From positions 1-64,000 of the forward strand of contig OZ025804.1 of assembly GCA_964019425.1 (NCBI GenBank): 64,000 nt of DNA, in the 5' to 3' direction. This document shows positions 54,346 through 64,000 of this stretch, piece after piece. The position numbers and the translations under genes are program-made. This DNA is from Flectonema sp. DT1601 (taxonomy: Eukaryota > Euglenozoa > Diplonemea > Diplonemida > Diplonemidae). The notes under the pieces are model-generated. The model searched no databases and was not told the origin of the DNA. It saw only the letters and a program-made list of their open reading frames with translations. Within the stretch, counting starts at the first letter, position 1. Every line of letters starts with the position of its first letter.

Positions 54346-54912
54346 AGTCTGTCCTTACAAGTCTGTCCTTACAAGTCTGTCCTTACAAGTCTGTCCTTAC
54401 AAGTCTGTCCTTACAAGTCTGTCCTTACAAGTCTGTCCTTACAAGTCTTTCCTTACAAGTCTGTCCTTACAAGTCTGTCCTTACAAGTCTGTCCTTACAA
54501 GTCTGTCCTTACAAGTCTTTCCTTACAAGTCTGTCCTTACAAGTCTGTCCTTACAAGTCTGTCCTTACAAGTCTGTCCTTACAAGTCTGTCCTTACAAGT
54601 CTGTCCTTACAAGTCTGTCCTTACAAGTCTGTCCTTACAAGTCTGTCCTTACAAGTCTGTCCTTACAAGTCTTTCCTTACAAGTCTGTCCTTACAAGTCT
54701 GTCCTTACAAGTCTGTCCTTACAAGTCTTTCCTTACAAGTCTGTCCTTACAAGTCTGTCCTTACAAGTCTGTCCTTACAAGTCTGTCCTTACAAGTCTGT
54801 CCTTACAAGTCTGTCCTTACAAGTCTGTCCTTACAAGTCTTTCCTTACAAGTCTGTCCTTACAAGTCTGTCCTTACAAGTCTGTCCTTACAAGTCTGTCC
54901 TTACAAGTCTCT
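54346..54912. repeat. 14-bp tandem array (GTCTGTCCTTACAA)n, about 40 units
   Basis: Nearly perfect. Five units have T for G (GTCTTTCCTTACAA), near 54444, 54514, 54668, 54724 and 54836, spaced by 5, 11, 4 and 8 units. The array overlaps the last codons and stop of the mannosidase gene. An open plus-strand frame through it is a by-product of the unit. Confidence 0.95.
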
Positions 54913-57867
54913 CATTAGTATTTTAAAGGTTCTGACATCCATCGGGTTCATTACGATATCAGACGGGTTTATTTTATTATCACTCGAAGTACCCCACGAC
55001 CTTCTATGAACTGATGAAAGAGGTACCATTCCTGAGGCTGTCATTTCAGTGATTTGTAAAACCTTCTTTCCAAAAGCTGCGAAGTACGGGACCACATCCA
55101 AAGAAACAGATTGAGAAAGAACAGAATCCTCACCTTTTGAGAACGTGTGCATGAATCTAATAATTGATGTGTTGGTACCATTCGAATCACGTCTGATCGA
55201 TTGAAGATGAATTTGTTTCGGAAATTCCGGAAACTCAACAGACGTTGTGGCCACAGTTGTTGTTGTTGGTAAGAAGAATGATTTTATTGGATGCGCCATT
55301 CGGAGTTTCATTTGATGACGAAGTCTGTTGCTGTCAACGATCGGTCCTAAACCAATCCAAACAGATGAAGAGACTCTGTTCACGTCATCATTAACAACTG
55401 AGTGAGAATGGTACTTTTGAGACCTTCGATGTAATAGCAGCTCCACTTGACCGTTTTTAAGAGAACCGACAGCTCTTGAACGATCAATTGCGAGAGAAAA
55501 CTGATTCACATCATCTTTTATAAAACAAGACATCTGCGATGGGAAGAAGTTGGCTGCGATTGCAAGACCGGTGTCATGGAGTCTGTTGTCTGGTTGACGT
55601 TTTATAACTTCATAACCGTTACTTTCAGAGTGAAAGACTCTGTTGTTTTGAATTTGAGTTGTAAACCTCGCAGATAAATCAGTGTTTTGATCTATCACTC
55701 CTGTTCGGTAACCAACTTCAAGTCTGCTTGCGATGTTTGGATCGGATGACTGCCACAGTTTATAAAATATTTTATGCTGTCCGGTTATTTCCATTCTAAT
55801 TTCAGATACAATCTTTCCATCATTAACTGAAACAGCTTCAGCTCCAGTAATTGGTAACACCGGTTGTGCTTCACCCGTTGGTTGAAAGTAGTAAGCATTC
55901 CCAACTCCATTATACAACATCAACTCGTGAGTGAATGGATGGCTGATTTCTCTAATTTTATCAATTAACTGGACTGGACCTGTCGTAACGTTGACAACTA
56001 ATTTTAAAAAGGAATTCTCAATGTGGATTAAACCTGGTACTTGACGCTCTTCATCATCACACTTCGATCTGATTCTATTAACCAGTTCAACATCTCCGCT
56101 GTCAATAAAACTGAGAGCTGGACAACTATTAGTCTTAGTATTGTGATGAATAAAACTTTTTGGAATATTCGAAACCGAATGAGAAGTAGCATAACAAGGA
56201 TTTGATGTTCTCTCAGGTCCAGGAGTGTTACACATCGCAGCAGCAACACACGGATTGATGTTGAAGGCTTTGGTTTCGTATGCTTTCATTGAAATAATTA
56301 AATGAAGAGTAAAATAATAATTCGATCCATCAGAGACTGTCAAATCGACCGTCACTTGCGACACAACAGATTCTCCAGAATTTTGATTTGTTACAGCGAC
56401 TGCGCAGAATGGAACTTTAACAGAAACCGTTTCAGTTCGAGTTCCTGGAATCGGATTGTGGACGACTAGAGTAGCGTTTTGACCATCGACGAGTCGGTTT
56501 ATAAAATTTAAATGAGATTTTGGATTTGAAGAATCAGTCAATCCCAGTTCCAAAGACATCACTTCTTCAGTCATCTGAATAGAATCAGTACACATCTGTT
56601 GATAGTTTTCAAGTACATCATGTTCTCCTGTTGCCTGATCTGATACACAACCTTCAGCAGCACTACAAGGAGATCCTGTAATCGCATCGTGGTGTTGAAC
56701 TATTCCTAACTTACGTCTGACGGTCGTTAGTTTGGTGTTGTTCATAATTGGGTTCTTTGAGAAGACGTCTAAACGATCAGCGATGTACATCTCACTGTGA
56801 GCCTTCCTCGACAATCTCTTTAAAATACTCCTCGAAGTGAAATAACCTGACCAAGCACCAACACTATCAAGTGGTATATACGGAAAGAAATCTCCGTTTG
56901 TAGAAATATCGGATTTAGAAGCGTCTGGATACGTTCTAGCGACAGGCCATGATGAGTTTTTAACATCATGAACAGCCTTGAAATACTCTGATGGAGTTCC
57001 GTATCTAATACTAACACCAGAAATAGAAGTGTTCTGATTTACTAATTTCATTATCTTTTCTGAAGGTCTGTAAACTTGACTAGCCTCTTGATACATATAA
57101 TCACAACCCCACGGGATTAGAACGTTGTTTGTAGCGAACCACGGTGCTCTTGTTAGTGATATTTCAGTTAATTCCTTAGCGAGTTTCACTACTTCGGAAT
57201 CATTTGGTTGAAGATTTCCCATATTAAATCGAAAATCAACTGGAGAGCAGTAATACGATTCTAAAACATGAGCGAAAATGGAACTTTGATTTGGAGAGAG
57301 AGATGATGAAGCCTGCCAATTGAATTCTAAAGATTGGTTCAATTTCATCGAGTCGACAGTGTGCTTTGATAAACGAGTAAAAACATACGAATCCATTCCC
57401 ATTAATGAATAAAAGATTGCCTGAGTTGATGAAATACCGAAGGGATCTAAAGACCAACCAGTTCTTGGGACTACATTTAATGGAGAGAAGGTGTCTCTAA
57501 GAAACTGATGACCAACTCCCATGTTGTTTAGCATCCCATCGTAATCTGTACATCCCATGTCTTGTTGTGACCATCCTCCGTCAACGAATTCCAGTTGTCC
57601 GTTTGCAATTAGTTTTTTAAATATAGTTTTAGTTGTAGAGTTCTGTCTATTCCACCAGTATTCTAAGAAAGCTACTTCACTCCATGCAAACCTCCTCTCT
57701 GGATTCTCGTTTAAATTAACAGTGACCGTATCAAGGATTCTAGAGACATTTAACCTCGCCAGATCATCAAACGTCTGCAGCCAACCAACATCACAATGCG
57801 CATGAGGGAGGAGCCAAACGTTTACTTGGCTGGAAATCACCAACACACTCAACAATGATGATATCAT
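54901..57867 (-). CDS. Alpha-mannosidase, glycoside hydrolase family 38 (lysosomal type)
   Basis: 988 aa. A short signal peptide (residues 1-14) leads into WLLPHAHCDVGWLQTFDD, with the zinc-binding His24 and Asp26. VDGGWSQQDMGCTDYDGM and GWSLDPFGISSTQA follow; Asp141 in DPFG is the expected nucleophile and zinc ligand, and VQHHDAITGS supplies the fourth ligand. The length equals lysosomal alpha-mannosidase (about 1000 aa). It removes alpha-linked mannose from N-glycans in lysosomes. Many NxS/T sites fit a secretory-pathway protein. I chose the Met at 57867 rather than the one 23 codons earlier because it begins the signal peptide. The stop codon lies in the first unit of the 14-bp array. Intron-less. 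Confidence 0.93.
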   Translation of the reverse strand: MISSLLSVLVISSQVNVWLLPHAHCDVGWLQTFDDLARLNVSRILDTVTVNLNENPERRFAWSEVAFLEYWWNRQNSTTKTIFKKLIANGQLEFVDGGWSQQDMGCTDYDGMLNNMGVGHQFLRDTFSPLNVVPRTGWSLDPFGISSTQAIFYSLMGMDSYVFTRLSKHTVDSMKLNQSLEFNWQASSSLSPNQSSIFAHVLESYYCSPVDFRFNMGNLQPNDSEVVKLAKELTEISLTRAPWFATNNVLIPWGCDYMYQEASQVYRPSEKIMKLVNQNTSISGVSIRYGTPSEYFKAVHDVKNSSWPVARTYPDASKSDISTNGDFFPYIPLDSVGAWSGYFTSRSILKRLSRKAHSEMYIADRLDVFSKNPIMNNTKLTTVRRKLGIVQHHDAITGSPCSAAEGCVSDQATGEHDVLENYQQMCTDSIQMTEEVMSLELGLTDSSNPKSHLNFINRLVDGQNATLVVHNPIPGTRTETVSVKVPFCAVAVTNQNSGESVVSQVTVDLTVSDGSNYYFTLHLIISMKAYETKAFNINPCVAAAMCNTPGPERTSNPCYATSHSVSNIPKSFIHHNTKTNSCPALSFIDSGDVELVNRIRSKCDDEERQVPGLIHIENSFLKLVVNVTTGPVQLIDKIREISHPFTHELMLYNGVGNAYYFQPTGEAQPVLPITGAEAVSVNDGKIVSEIRMEITGQHKIFYKLWQSSDPNIASRLEVGYRTGVIDQNTDLSARFTTQIQNNRVFHSESNGYEVIKRQPDNRLHDTGLAIAANFFPSQMSCFIKDDVNQFSLAIDRSRAVGSLKNGQVELLLHRRSQKYHSHSVVNDDVNRVSSSVWIGLGPIVDSNRLRHQMKLRMAHPIKSFFLPTTTTVATTSVEFPEFPKQIHLQSIRRDSNGTNTSIIRFMHTFSKGEDSVLSQSVSLDVVPYFAAFGKKVLQITEMTASGMVPLSSVHRRSWGTSSDNKINPSDIVMNPMDVRTFKILMRDL

Positions 57868-58099
57868 TTTATTTGTGATGAGAGATGCTTTTTTTTTTTT
57901 TAAATTTAGAAGAACATATTTTTGACAACAACACAACTACGACACCACAACAACATATTCAAAAAGGATACGACAGGAGGGAGATGACGAATTCCAACTC
58001 ATCATATCAAACAGCTCGTCAGATTACCAACTTGTGGTACCTGCGATAGATACTTGAGATCTTTAAAAAGAAAACTAAAATAGTAAAATAAAATAGTTA

Positions 58100-58980
58100 A
58101 TTGTCAGGGAGGGATGTCAAGTCAACTGCTGTGAGCGACCTGCAACCTGTAAGACCATCTTTCCAATTTTTGTTAAATTGCAGCAACACAGAAATTCATC
58201 TCCCAAAGAAGTTACGTAAGTCAGACCAGACAAGTTAATACTTTTCAGACTCAAACAACAACAACAAGCTATCACCAATTGACTCGACGCTAACCAACAT
58301 TGATAAGTCGAGTTCAGTGAGATTCATAAAGTACGTCAAAAAGTAATTGCCAATCGTTCGAACCCTTCACAGACCAGAAAGGTCAACACTCTGGAGTGAA
58401 TAATTAATGAAGCCTGTTTCTTCATTGCTTTGACGAAAAGATAAAAACCTGTTTGCAATATTATCAAGACGAGGAAGACTACTTCGATACTACAACAGAA
58501 CCCAATTGCATAGATGGTTCTTACATTCCGCCGACGGATCTCACATTCCGCAAACCTGGAAACCTGACCCGTTGCACATGCCGCATGCCTCGCATGAGGG
58601 AATCAGGGCAATCAATAATCTCACAACCATTGACAAAGGACAGGCATGTCAGGCGAGGACAAGAAACCCTCTTCATCACAGGACTGCAGCAGTTCCTCAA
58701 TCTTTCCTGATCCTTCTTTCATGTCCTCGAAACTACACCCCAGCACCCCATCCAACACTTCCAACTGTGTACCTCCTTCTATCCCATGTGATACCAACGT
58801 AGACAACTCTGGAAGCACGACACCCGCACACGACAATTCGCTGTTCTGAAAGCCAACACCCCACTCATCGACCGCTGCCTCTACTGCGTCCCTGACCAGC
58901 GTGTCCGCCGTCATTGTAAATAGAACGGAACAGTTGGGAATTTTCCATCTGAACAGGAAATGAAAATCCGCATGTCGCCT
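58100..58980 (-). pseudogene. Pseudogene of ubiquitin-like/LRR protein 2
   Basis: Nearly the same DNA as parts of 41144-42550: GTCAGGGAGGGATGTCAAGTC at 58107 matches 41394, and DALVRDAVEAAVDEWGVGF-type sequence at 58700-58920 matches its ubiquitin-like region. The middle LRR part is shortened, and coding continuity is lost in several places (the longest frame, 58621-59055, covers only the N-terminal region). A decayed duplicate of a host gene about 17 kb away. Confidence 0.8.
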
Positions 58981-59055
58981 GTCAGTCCTGTAATGAAAAC
59001 AGTAATAACTAAATAACGCGTAAGCAGTAAGCAATGATGAAGTCTCTTTCATCAA

Positions 59056-60407
59056 TTCAAGTAACGAGTTAGGGATCCTAACTTATAGATTCAGGCGCAA
59101 AAAAGTGAAATACTTAGGGGTCCCTCAGGTAAATAAGCAGGTCCTGCACGTTGTTCGCAGTCTGTTAACAGTCAAGTTCGATCCCCGATGAATCTACGTA
59201 TTCGAGTGTAGTGCAAGGGAAATCATAACTTGACGTGTTCTGTTAGGAAAGAAGGGTCTTATAACTGACTTGAGCGCACAACATCCTAAGCAACAGCAGA
59301 AATTACCCGGATTCTTGCCTGGAAAAAGATTTCTGAAAAAAAAAGAAGAAAAAAAAAAAGAAAAAAAGAGGAAAAAAAAGGATTCTAACGAGAAGTAAAA
59401 CACAATTACAACACCGGCAACGAGTAACAAACTTATTCTTAATTTTTGCTGTAGCGTCCTAGCGTTCCCCCCCCTACTAACCAGCCTCTTTAAATAAGCC
59501 ACTGAGATTTGGGAAAGAAATAATGATACGTGACAGGCGCATAGCTCCATTCTGTCAGTATTGCGTTACGGAATAAAAATTAAGTTATACGTTCTTGTTA
59601 GACTTAACAATATGAAATTAGTAGAGCAAACAAGACAAAAGAAGAGGGAAAAGAAAAGGACCACATGCGATTCAGATAAACAGCAATCTCATGTAACTTC
59701 GAAACATCACATCCAATCACATCGACTTTAAAGTAGTTTGTGGAAGCTTCCTATCACAAACGAGGCTATACTTCTTCTAAATTTAATAAGCAAAAAGGGG
59801 GTATATTTATATTATTTTTTGAAGCTCCGGGGGGAGAATACATCTATACGGGCTCCTTTGAATGGCATAAGGGCACTTCTAAAAGAATCAAGAGTACATA
59901 TTGAGCATATTGCTTTTTATGGTCGCTATAACAATGTTTTAATTTATTTTATCTTTTTTATTTCTTTTATATTCGATATGGTGAGTATCCGTGCCGACTT
60001 GTTTGTGTTGTTTGTTTTTTTTTTATTTTTGAATAATGAGTTTATAGAAATATTTAAAAAAAATGAAAAAATAAAAAATATATAATAAAGTAAACATTGA
60101 TATCACTCGTGATGAACAACAACAATAAAAGATCTGGAGGAAAAAAAAAAAAAAAAAAGAAAAAAAAAGAAGAAGAATTTTTTTAAAAAAAAATTCGTGA
60201 TTTAAAAAAACCAATAACTAAAAGAGGGTCTCAGTCAAAAAGAAATCGTAAGGACAACAATAATCGGTTGGTTTCGGGCTAAAAATTTAGATAATTTTCT
60301 TTGGACTATTTCCCTTACCTCACTACGGTGGATAATGTATCCAACAAGCTGCTGTAAAAAAAGAGACAACTCACAGAGAGAGAGTACGTTGTTGGATTTT
60401 GTTACTC

Positions 60408-60443
<36 letters not shown>

Positions 60444-60857
60444 GAAAGGAAAGGAAACGAAAGGAAAGGACAGGAAAGGTAAAAAAGAATAAATAAATTA
60501 AAAATAAAAATGCTACACAATATAAATATTTATCAGACATTGGAAAGCTTGTTCCCCCTTCCAATTGAATCAAAAAGGTTCTCAAAGTTGATCATCGCCA
60601 AAGAAGAGAGTTTTCCTCTTGTCTTCACAATAGGAATTCAAGGAACAGAAAAGCTCCGTGAGAAGGATTAGATTTCCTCACAGAAAAAAAGAATTAACGC
60701 AAATAAAAAGAGATGATAATATTCATCCGAGTTTTTTTTTTTTTTTTTTTTTTTAAAAACCAGCAAAAGATTTCTTCTTTCTGGCACTCAAGGAACGAAT
60801 ATTAGAAAACCTTGAAGGGGATACTGTATCGTGAGGATGGATTACTGAGAGTAAGAC
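59056..60857. other. Gene-poor intergenic region (1.8 kb)
   Basis: A and T runs at 59338-59380, 60139-60180, 60410-60442 and 60731-60754, and a GGAAAGGAAACGA-type repeat near 60445-60480. No gene or RNA I can support. Confidence 0.5.
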
Positions 60858-61993
60858 TCAGTTATTTGTATTGTGCATGTGGTAGTGTAACACTCCGTAT
60901 TTCCAAAAGTCAGCGGGTTGAGTTCCAGGATCAAAGTCCATATTTCCACTATCAGCTCGACTTTTATTTTTATCTTCCGAATCCTTACAAATATTTTTAT
61001 TAAACGACGCAATTCGTCTCCTGGGAGGCGATGGAGGATTTGGTTTCCGAAACGAAAGCCCTCCTTCCCTGAGAACCGCCGCACTGGGTCGACGAGGATC
61101 CTGCTGCTGGTAAACAACACCGCGGGGCTGTTGAGGTTTCTGTTGCTGTGCAGTCTTCTCTGCAGCCTGTCTTCGCTTTAGTTTTTTACGGTTTTTCATA
61201 TCTTGAGGAGTCAGCTGTTTTTTTATTTTTGTTTGTTTTGTAAGAGCAATAGATCCGATGTTGTTTGTTTTTTTTTTTCGAAGTGCTGAGTGATTGAAAA
61301 TGCAAACCTTATTATGCTGTTCCCACTGACTACAAATTTTATTCCAACCATCGACAGTTTGATAATAAGCGACGTCATCACACTTCACCATCACATCCAT
61401 CCCATCCTTTCTTGTGGGTGATAAAACTCTTGATACGCGATCCCAAAATTCACGTGATGCGTGAAATATCTGATCACCTGTTTTGTATTACATTCGATGG
61501 TTTACTTCTCAGATGGGACGGACAGTTCAAATGGGTTTTGTTAATAATAAAAAGACACTCAGTTAGGCAGAAAATATTTTATTTCCAAAAAACACCGTTT
61601 TGAGTTAATAAAGTGACAAAATGACAAACCATTAGGACCAGATATCGAAACAATGTGAGGATTGCTCTGTTCCCAACCTCTCATGTAAGCAGTTAAGAAT
61701 TGACAATTTACAGCGAGAGTATCAGTGGTATGAGAAGCAGTGACTGCGAGAACTGGTTTCCTTTGAGAATACTCTGGCGCTATCGCTACTTCAGTAGTAA
61801 AGTCATCCCAAAATTGCATGTCAGCTGGAAATTCAAAATCCTGCGGATCCCCACTCTCACCTCCCATCGCTGCTTCCACCGCTCGCAATCCCTCAGCAGC
61901 ATTAAAATCAAGTGGCGGCATTCGAGGAATTTGGGTATCCGGTGGTCCCCCGACAGGTGGTCCCCCGACAGGTTGTCCCCCGACATTATCCAT
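60858..61993 (-). CDS. Unknown two-exon protein
   Basis: Exons 61630-61993 and 60858-61477; the intron begins GTTTGT and ends AAAACAG, phase 1, giving 327 aa. The N-terminus has three Gly/Pro/Val repeats (VGGQP, VGGPP x2). The middle, spanning the junction (SISGPN in exon 1, DQIFHASREFWDRVSRVL in exon 2) and followed by CDDVAYYQTVDGW, looks like a folded helical domain I do not recognise. The rest is Lys/Gln/Arg/Pro-rich and disordered. ATG 9 nt after TTATTTTATTTAATCACAG. Reading continuity across the junction and the acceptor make a real gene likely. Confidence 0.6.
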
Positions 61994-62356
61994 CTTGCAA
62001 TTCTGTGATTAAATAAAATAACTTAACTTGATTAGTTGTTAGTTGGTAATTATCAGGTTATTATTTGTTACTTTTACTGAGCTTGTTCTTACGACACTTA
62101 ACCACTTATTTAAAAGTGGTCGTACAAGCAAAGCATATTCATAACAACCATTCAGATTATTTCACTGATACATTTTTTCTATAAATAGCAGTACAGGATA
62201 CACAAGGAGATAGCTTAATAAACAGTACCTCAAAGAAAAGAACGGAACAGAACAATAAAAGATAGACAAGGAGAGGTTGAGGGGAGGTCAACTCCTCGAT
62301 AAGTACTCTTCACTTCATTAATTAACTGGATGGTTACTTTTAACTGTTGTACTCAA
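61994..62356. other. Intergenic, no gene recognised
   Basis: AT-rich spacer. Confidence 0.6.
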
Positions 62357-64000
62357 TTAGTTAGTGTTGACTTCAATATATTCCAACTTCTCAACCCAAC
62401 CTAACGATGCCCACTTGTCTCTACCACCAGCTGCGTCAACTGCAAGTCTTCTCGCCTCTGGTGAGTATGTCAGCGCCTGCTGTCTCGCAGCTTCTTCAAT
62501 CTCCTCTTGTTCGACATCCAGAGCACTGCTGGAGTCGTAAGGACAGGCGTTGCCCTTTTCAGTGAGCGCATCTCCACAGGATTTGTGGTAGTGCTCTCCG
62601 CAATCACCGCAGAGAGAGAGCGTTCCAGCCCATATCACTTTCTTACATACAGAACAACGTGTAGGTCGGAGAGAAGAAAAAGCTTTCAGTCTGTGACGTA
62701 CACAAGTACAATCTGACCACCTCCAAGTGAGGAATCCTTGACGGAACTGCAGCAGAACGTATTCCGTGTCTTCAGCTACGATGATCTTCTTTACGATTGC
62801 TTTGTGACCAGCTTTAGATCGTTGATTTTGAGTGTAAGGAATTAGAGGCGTTAATTTAGTTCTGACTCTCAGGTTTTCTCTCGGCTTCCAAGTTGGCTCA
62901 TCCTTTGTCGCTACTGGGATGTCATCAGGTGTGTCAGTCGATTTAGGGTTCTCATCATTCTCTCTGTTGTTCTGAGTGAGTCCCATTAGCGTTCTGAAAC
63001 TTGTCTTCCTTTGCTCTGACACTGCTAATGAAGACACACAACTCTCTTCATCACTATCTAACATGTAAGGAAGAATTGATTCTTTAGCAGCATCTATCTC
63101 AATACGACCAGCGTGTACTGGTGATGTGTTTCTTGGAGAACTAACATCAAAGATTTCAGGGTTTTGAAATAATCCCCTCTCAGGTGGTAGTGGGACATCA
63201 TCAGAGTCTCTCCAATTATCAACAAAACCACTCTTTTCAGGTGGTGGTCGAACCATTGACATGTACCCATCACCAATCATTAATAGTTTCTTGTTTCGAG
63301 ACTTACTTCTAACATCACGAGGGGCTGCAATGATTTGAATTTGAAATCGATCAGCTGCTAGTCTCGCTCTAGTTAAAGCTGATCGGAGGTCAGTTAGAGA
63401 CTTTATTGGAGCTCCAGCAACGCTCTTGATGACACAACCGCGGGTAAGACCTGCTCGATCGAAGACAGATCCGGCAATAGGATCAGTCGCTAGTCGCAGT
63501 ATTTTATTATTATTTTCTTCATCTTCTGGATCAGGTAACTCCTCAACAACATAACCCATATTATCATCATCTGATTGGTTATGTCTAATATACAATGTTT
63601 GCAGCACAGGTACTGTTGGATCCGGTAACGTTGGGTCAGCATACTCAACACACAAAGTCACAAGTTTATTTTGATGAACTCTTCCATACATAACTTCTTC
63701 ATTAAAATCTTTAATCGTTTTTATCGGTTTTGAATTAATAGAATGCAGCGTCACGTTGTTTGGTATTCGATTAGCTCCAGCTGGACTATTCTTTTCTATT
63801 GATGAGATCTGAAGACCTTTTTCAGTTTCAATACATTCAATTCCCCATCTGTCAAGATGGTCATTCAGTCTTAAATGATAAGTTATAAAATTATCTTTTA
63901 TGATTGCCGTTGGTTTTATTCTTATCGTGTACACTGGGGACATCTGAATCCTAGAAAAGTCCTCAGAGTAAGTCATAGGAATATCGTTAACAGATGTTAG
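62357..64000 (-). CDS. PDZ-domain protein with C-terminal C1-like zinc finger (5' end beyond window)
   Basis: At least 539 aa; the frame is open to the right edge, so the N-terminus may extend further. Residues about 35-110 and 140-225 look like two PDZ domains (GLQISSIEKNSPAGA, then ILRLATDPIAGSVFDRAGL and GCVIKSVAGAPIKSLTDL). An acidic, Ser-rich linker follows (about 225-385). Near residues 455-490 CSVCKKVIWAG, CGDCGEHYHKSC and a later Cys form a C1/PHD-like zinc site. The protein ends with a helical tail. PDZ and C1 together suggest a membrane- or cytoskeleton-associated signalling scaffold. Domains are moderately secure, function is inferred. Confidence 0.65.
   Translation of the reverse strand, partial: LTSVNDIPMTYSEDFSRIQMSPVYTIRIKPTAIIKDNFITYHLRLNDHLDRWGIECIETEKGLQISSIEKNSPAGANRIPNNVTLHSINSKPIKTIKDFNEEVMYGRVHQNKLVTLCVEYADPTLPDPTVPVLQTLYIRHNQSDDDNMGYVVEELPDPEDEENNNKILRLATDPIAGSVFDRAGLTRGCVIKSVAGAPIKSLTDLRSALTRARLAADRFQIQIIAAPRDVRSKSRNKKLLMIGDGYMSMVRPPPEKSGFVDNWRDSDDVPLPPERGLFQNPEIFDVSSPRNTSPVHAGRIEIDAAKESILPYMLDSDEESCVSSLAVSEQRKTSFRTLMGLTQNNRENDENPKSTDTPDDIPVATKDEPTWKPRENLRVRTKLTPLIPYTQNQRSKAGHKAIVKKIIVAEDTEYVLLQFRQGFLTWRWSDCTCVRHRLKAFSSLRPTRCSVCKKVIWAGTLSLCGDCGEHYHKSCGDALTEKGNACPYDSSSALDVEQEEIEEAARQQALTYSPEARRLAVDAAGGRDKWASLGWVEKLEYIEVNTN

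Noticed and set aside
54118-54918. 266-codon plus-strand frame with SLQVCPYKSVLT repeats
   Set aside because: Created by the 14-bp array and on the opposite strand to a certain gene.
59100-59210. B-box-like AAGTTCGATCCCC suggesting a tRNA
   Set aside because: No A box at the right distance and no cloverleaf pairing.

Overview
The window looks like nuclear DNA of a protist, most likely a euglenozoan (kinetoplastid- or diplonemid-like); no species can be named. Four observations point this way. (1) Almost every gene lies on the minus strand, as in euglenozoan polycistronic clusters. (2) Many start codons sit 5-15 nt after a pyrimidine tract ending in AG, which fits spliced-leader trans-splicing. 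(3) One gene encodes a stand-alone topoisomerase IB C-terminal subunit carrying the catalytic SKxNY motif, the split form known from kinetoplastids. (4) The mobile elements are of kinds typical of trypanosomatid subtelomeres: a VIPER/TATE-like tyrosine-recombinase retroelement and RHS/Crinkler-like NTPase genes. Unlike trypanosomatids, several genes carry ordinary GT-AG introns.

Layout. 1-7754 is an almost perfect 8-bp satellite, TTTGCGGG, resembling a telomere repeat. 7755-20317 is a train of insertions, each separated from the next by one to three leftover TTTGCGGG units: the tyrosine-recombinase retroelement (plus strand), tRNA-like SINE-type units, two near-identical units encoding an HNH-like nuclease (minus strand), further short units and a unit with a zinc-binding protein. 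20.3-29.3 kb holds RHS/Crinkler-like NTPase genes, an HNH exon and Penelope-like reverse transcriptase relics, partly in tandem duplication. 29.3-39.2 kb is rich in low-complexity DNA, with a long CT microsatellite, one EGF-domain membrane protein, a 517-bp direct repeat and more retroelement relics.

39.2-64.0 kb is a compact one-directional block of ordinary genes, all on the minus strand: two ubiquitin-like/leucine-rich-repeat proteins, a gamma-tubulin complex component, a probable flagellum-associated protein, a small membrane protein, a TSNAXIP1-like coiled-coil protein, the topoisomerase IB small subunit, a SAM-domain protein, a GH38 alpha-mannosidase, an LRR pseudogene, an unknown two-exon gene and a PDZ/zinc-finger protein that runs off the right edge.

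The window therefore goes from repeat array through subtelomere-like element-rich DNA to a housekeeping core. The main point of interest is the left 20 kb, where several unrelated element types appear to have inserted repeatedly into the same 8-bp repeat. The polarity of the array is opposite to that of a left chromosome end, so it is either interstitial or a satellite that shares its sequence with the element targets.
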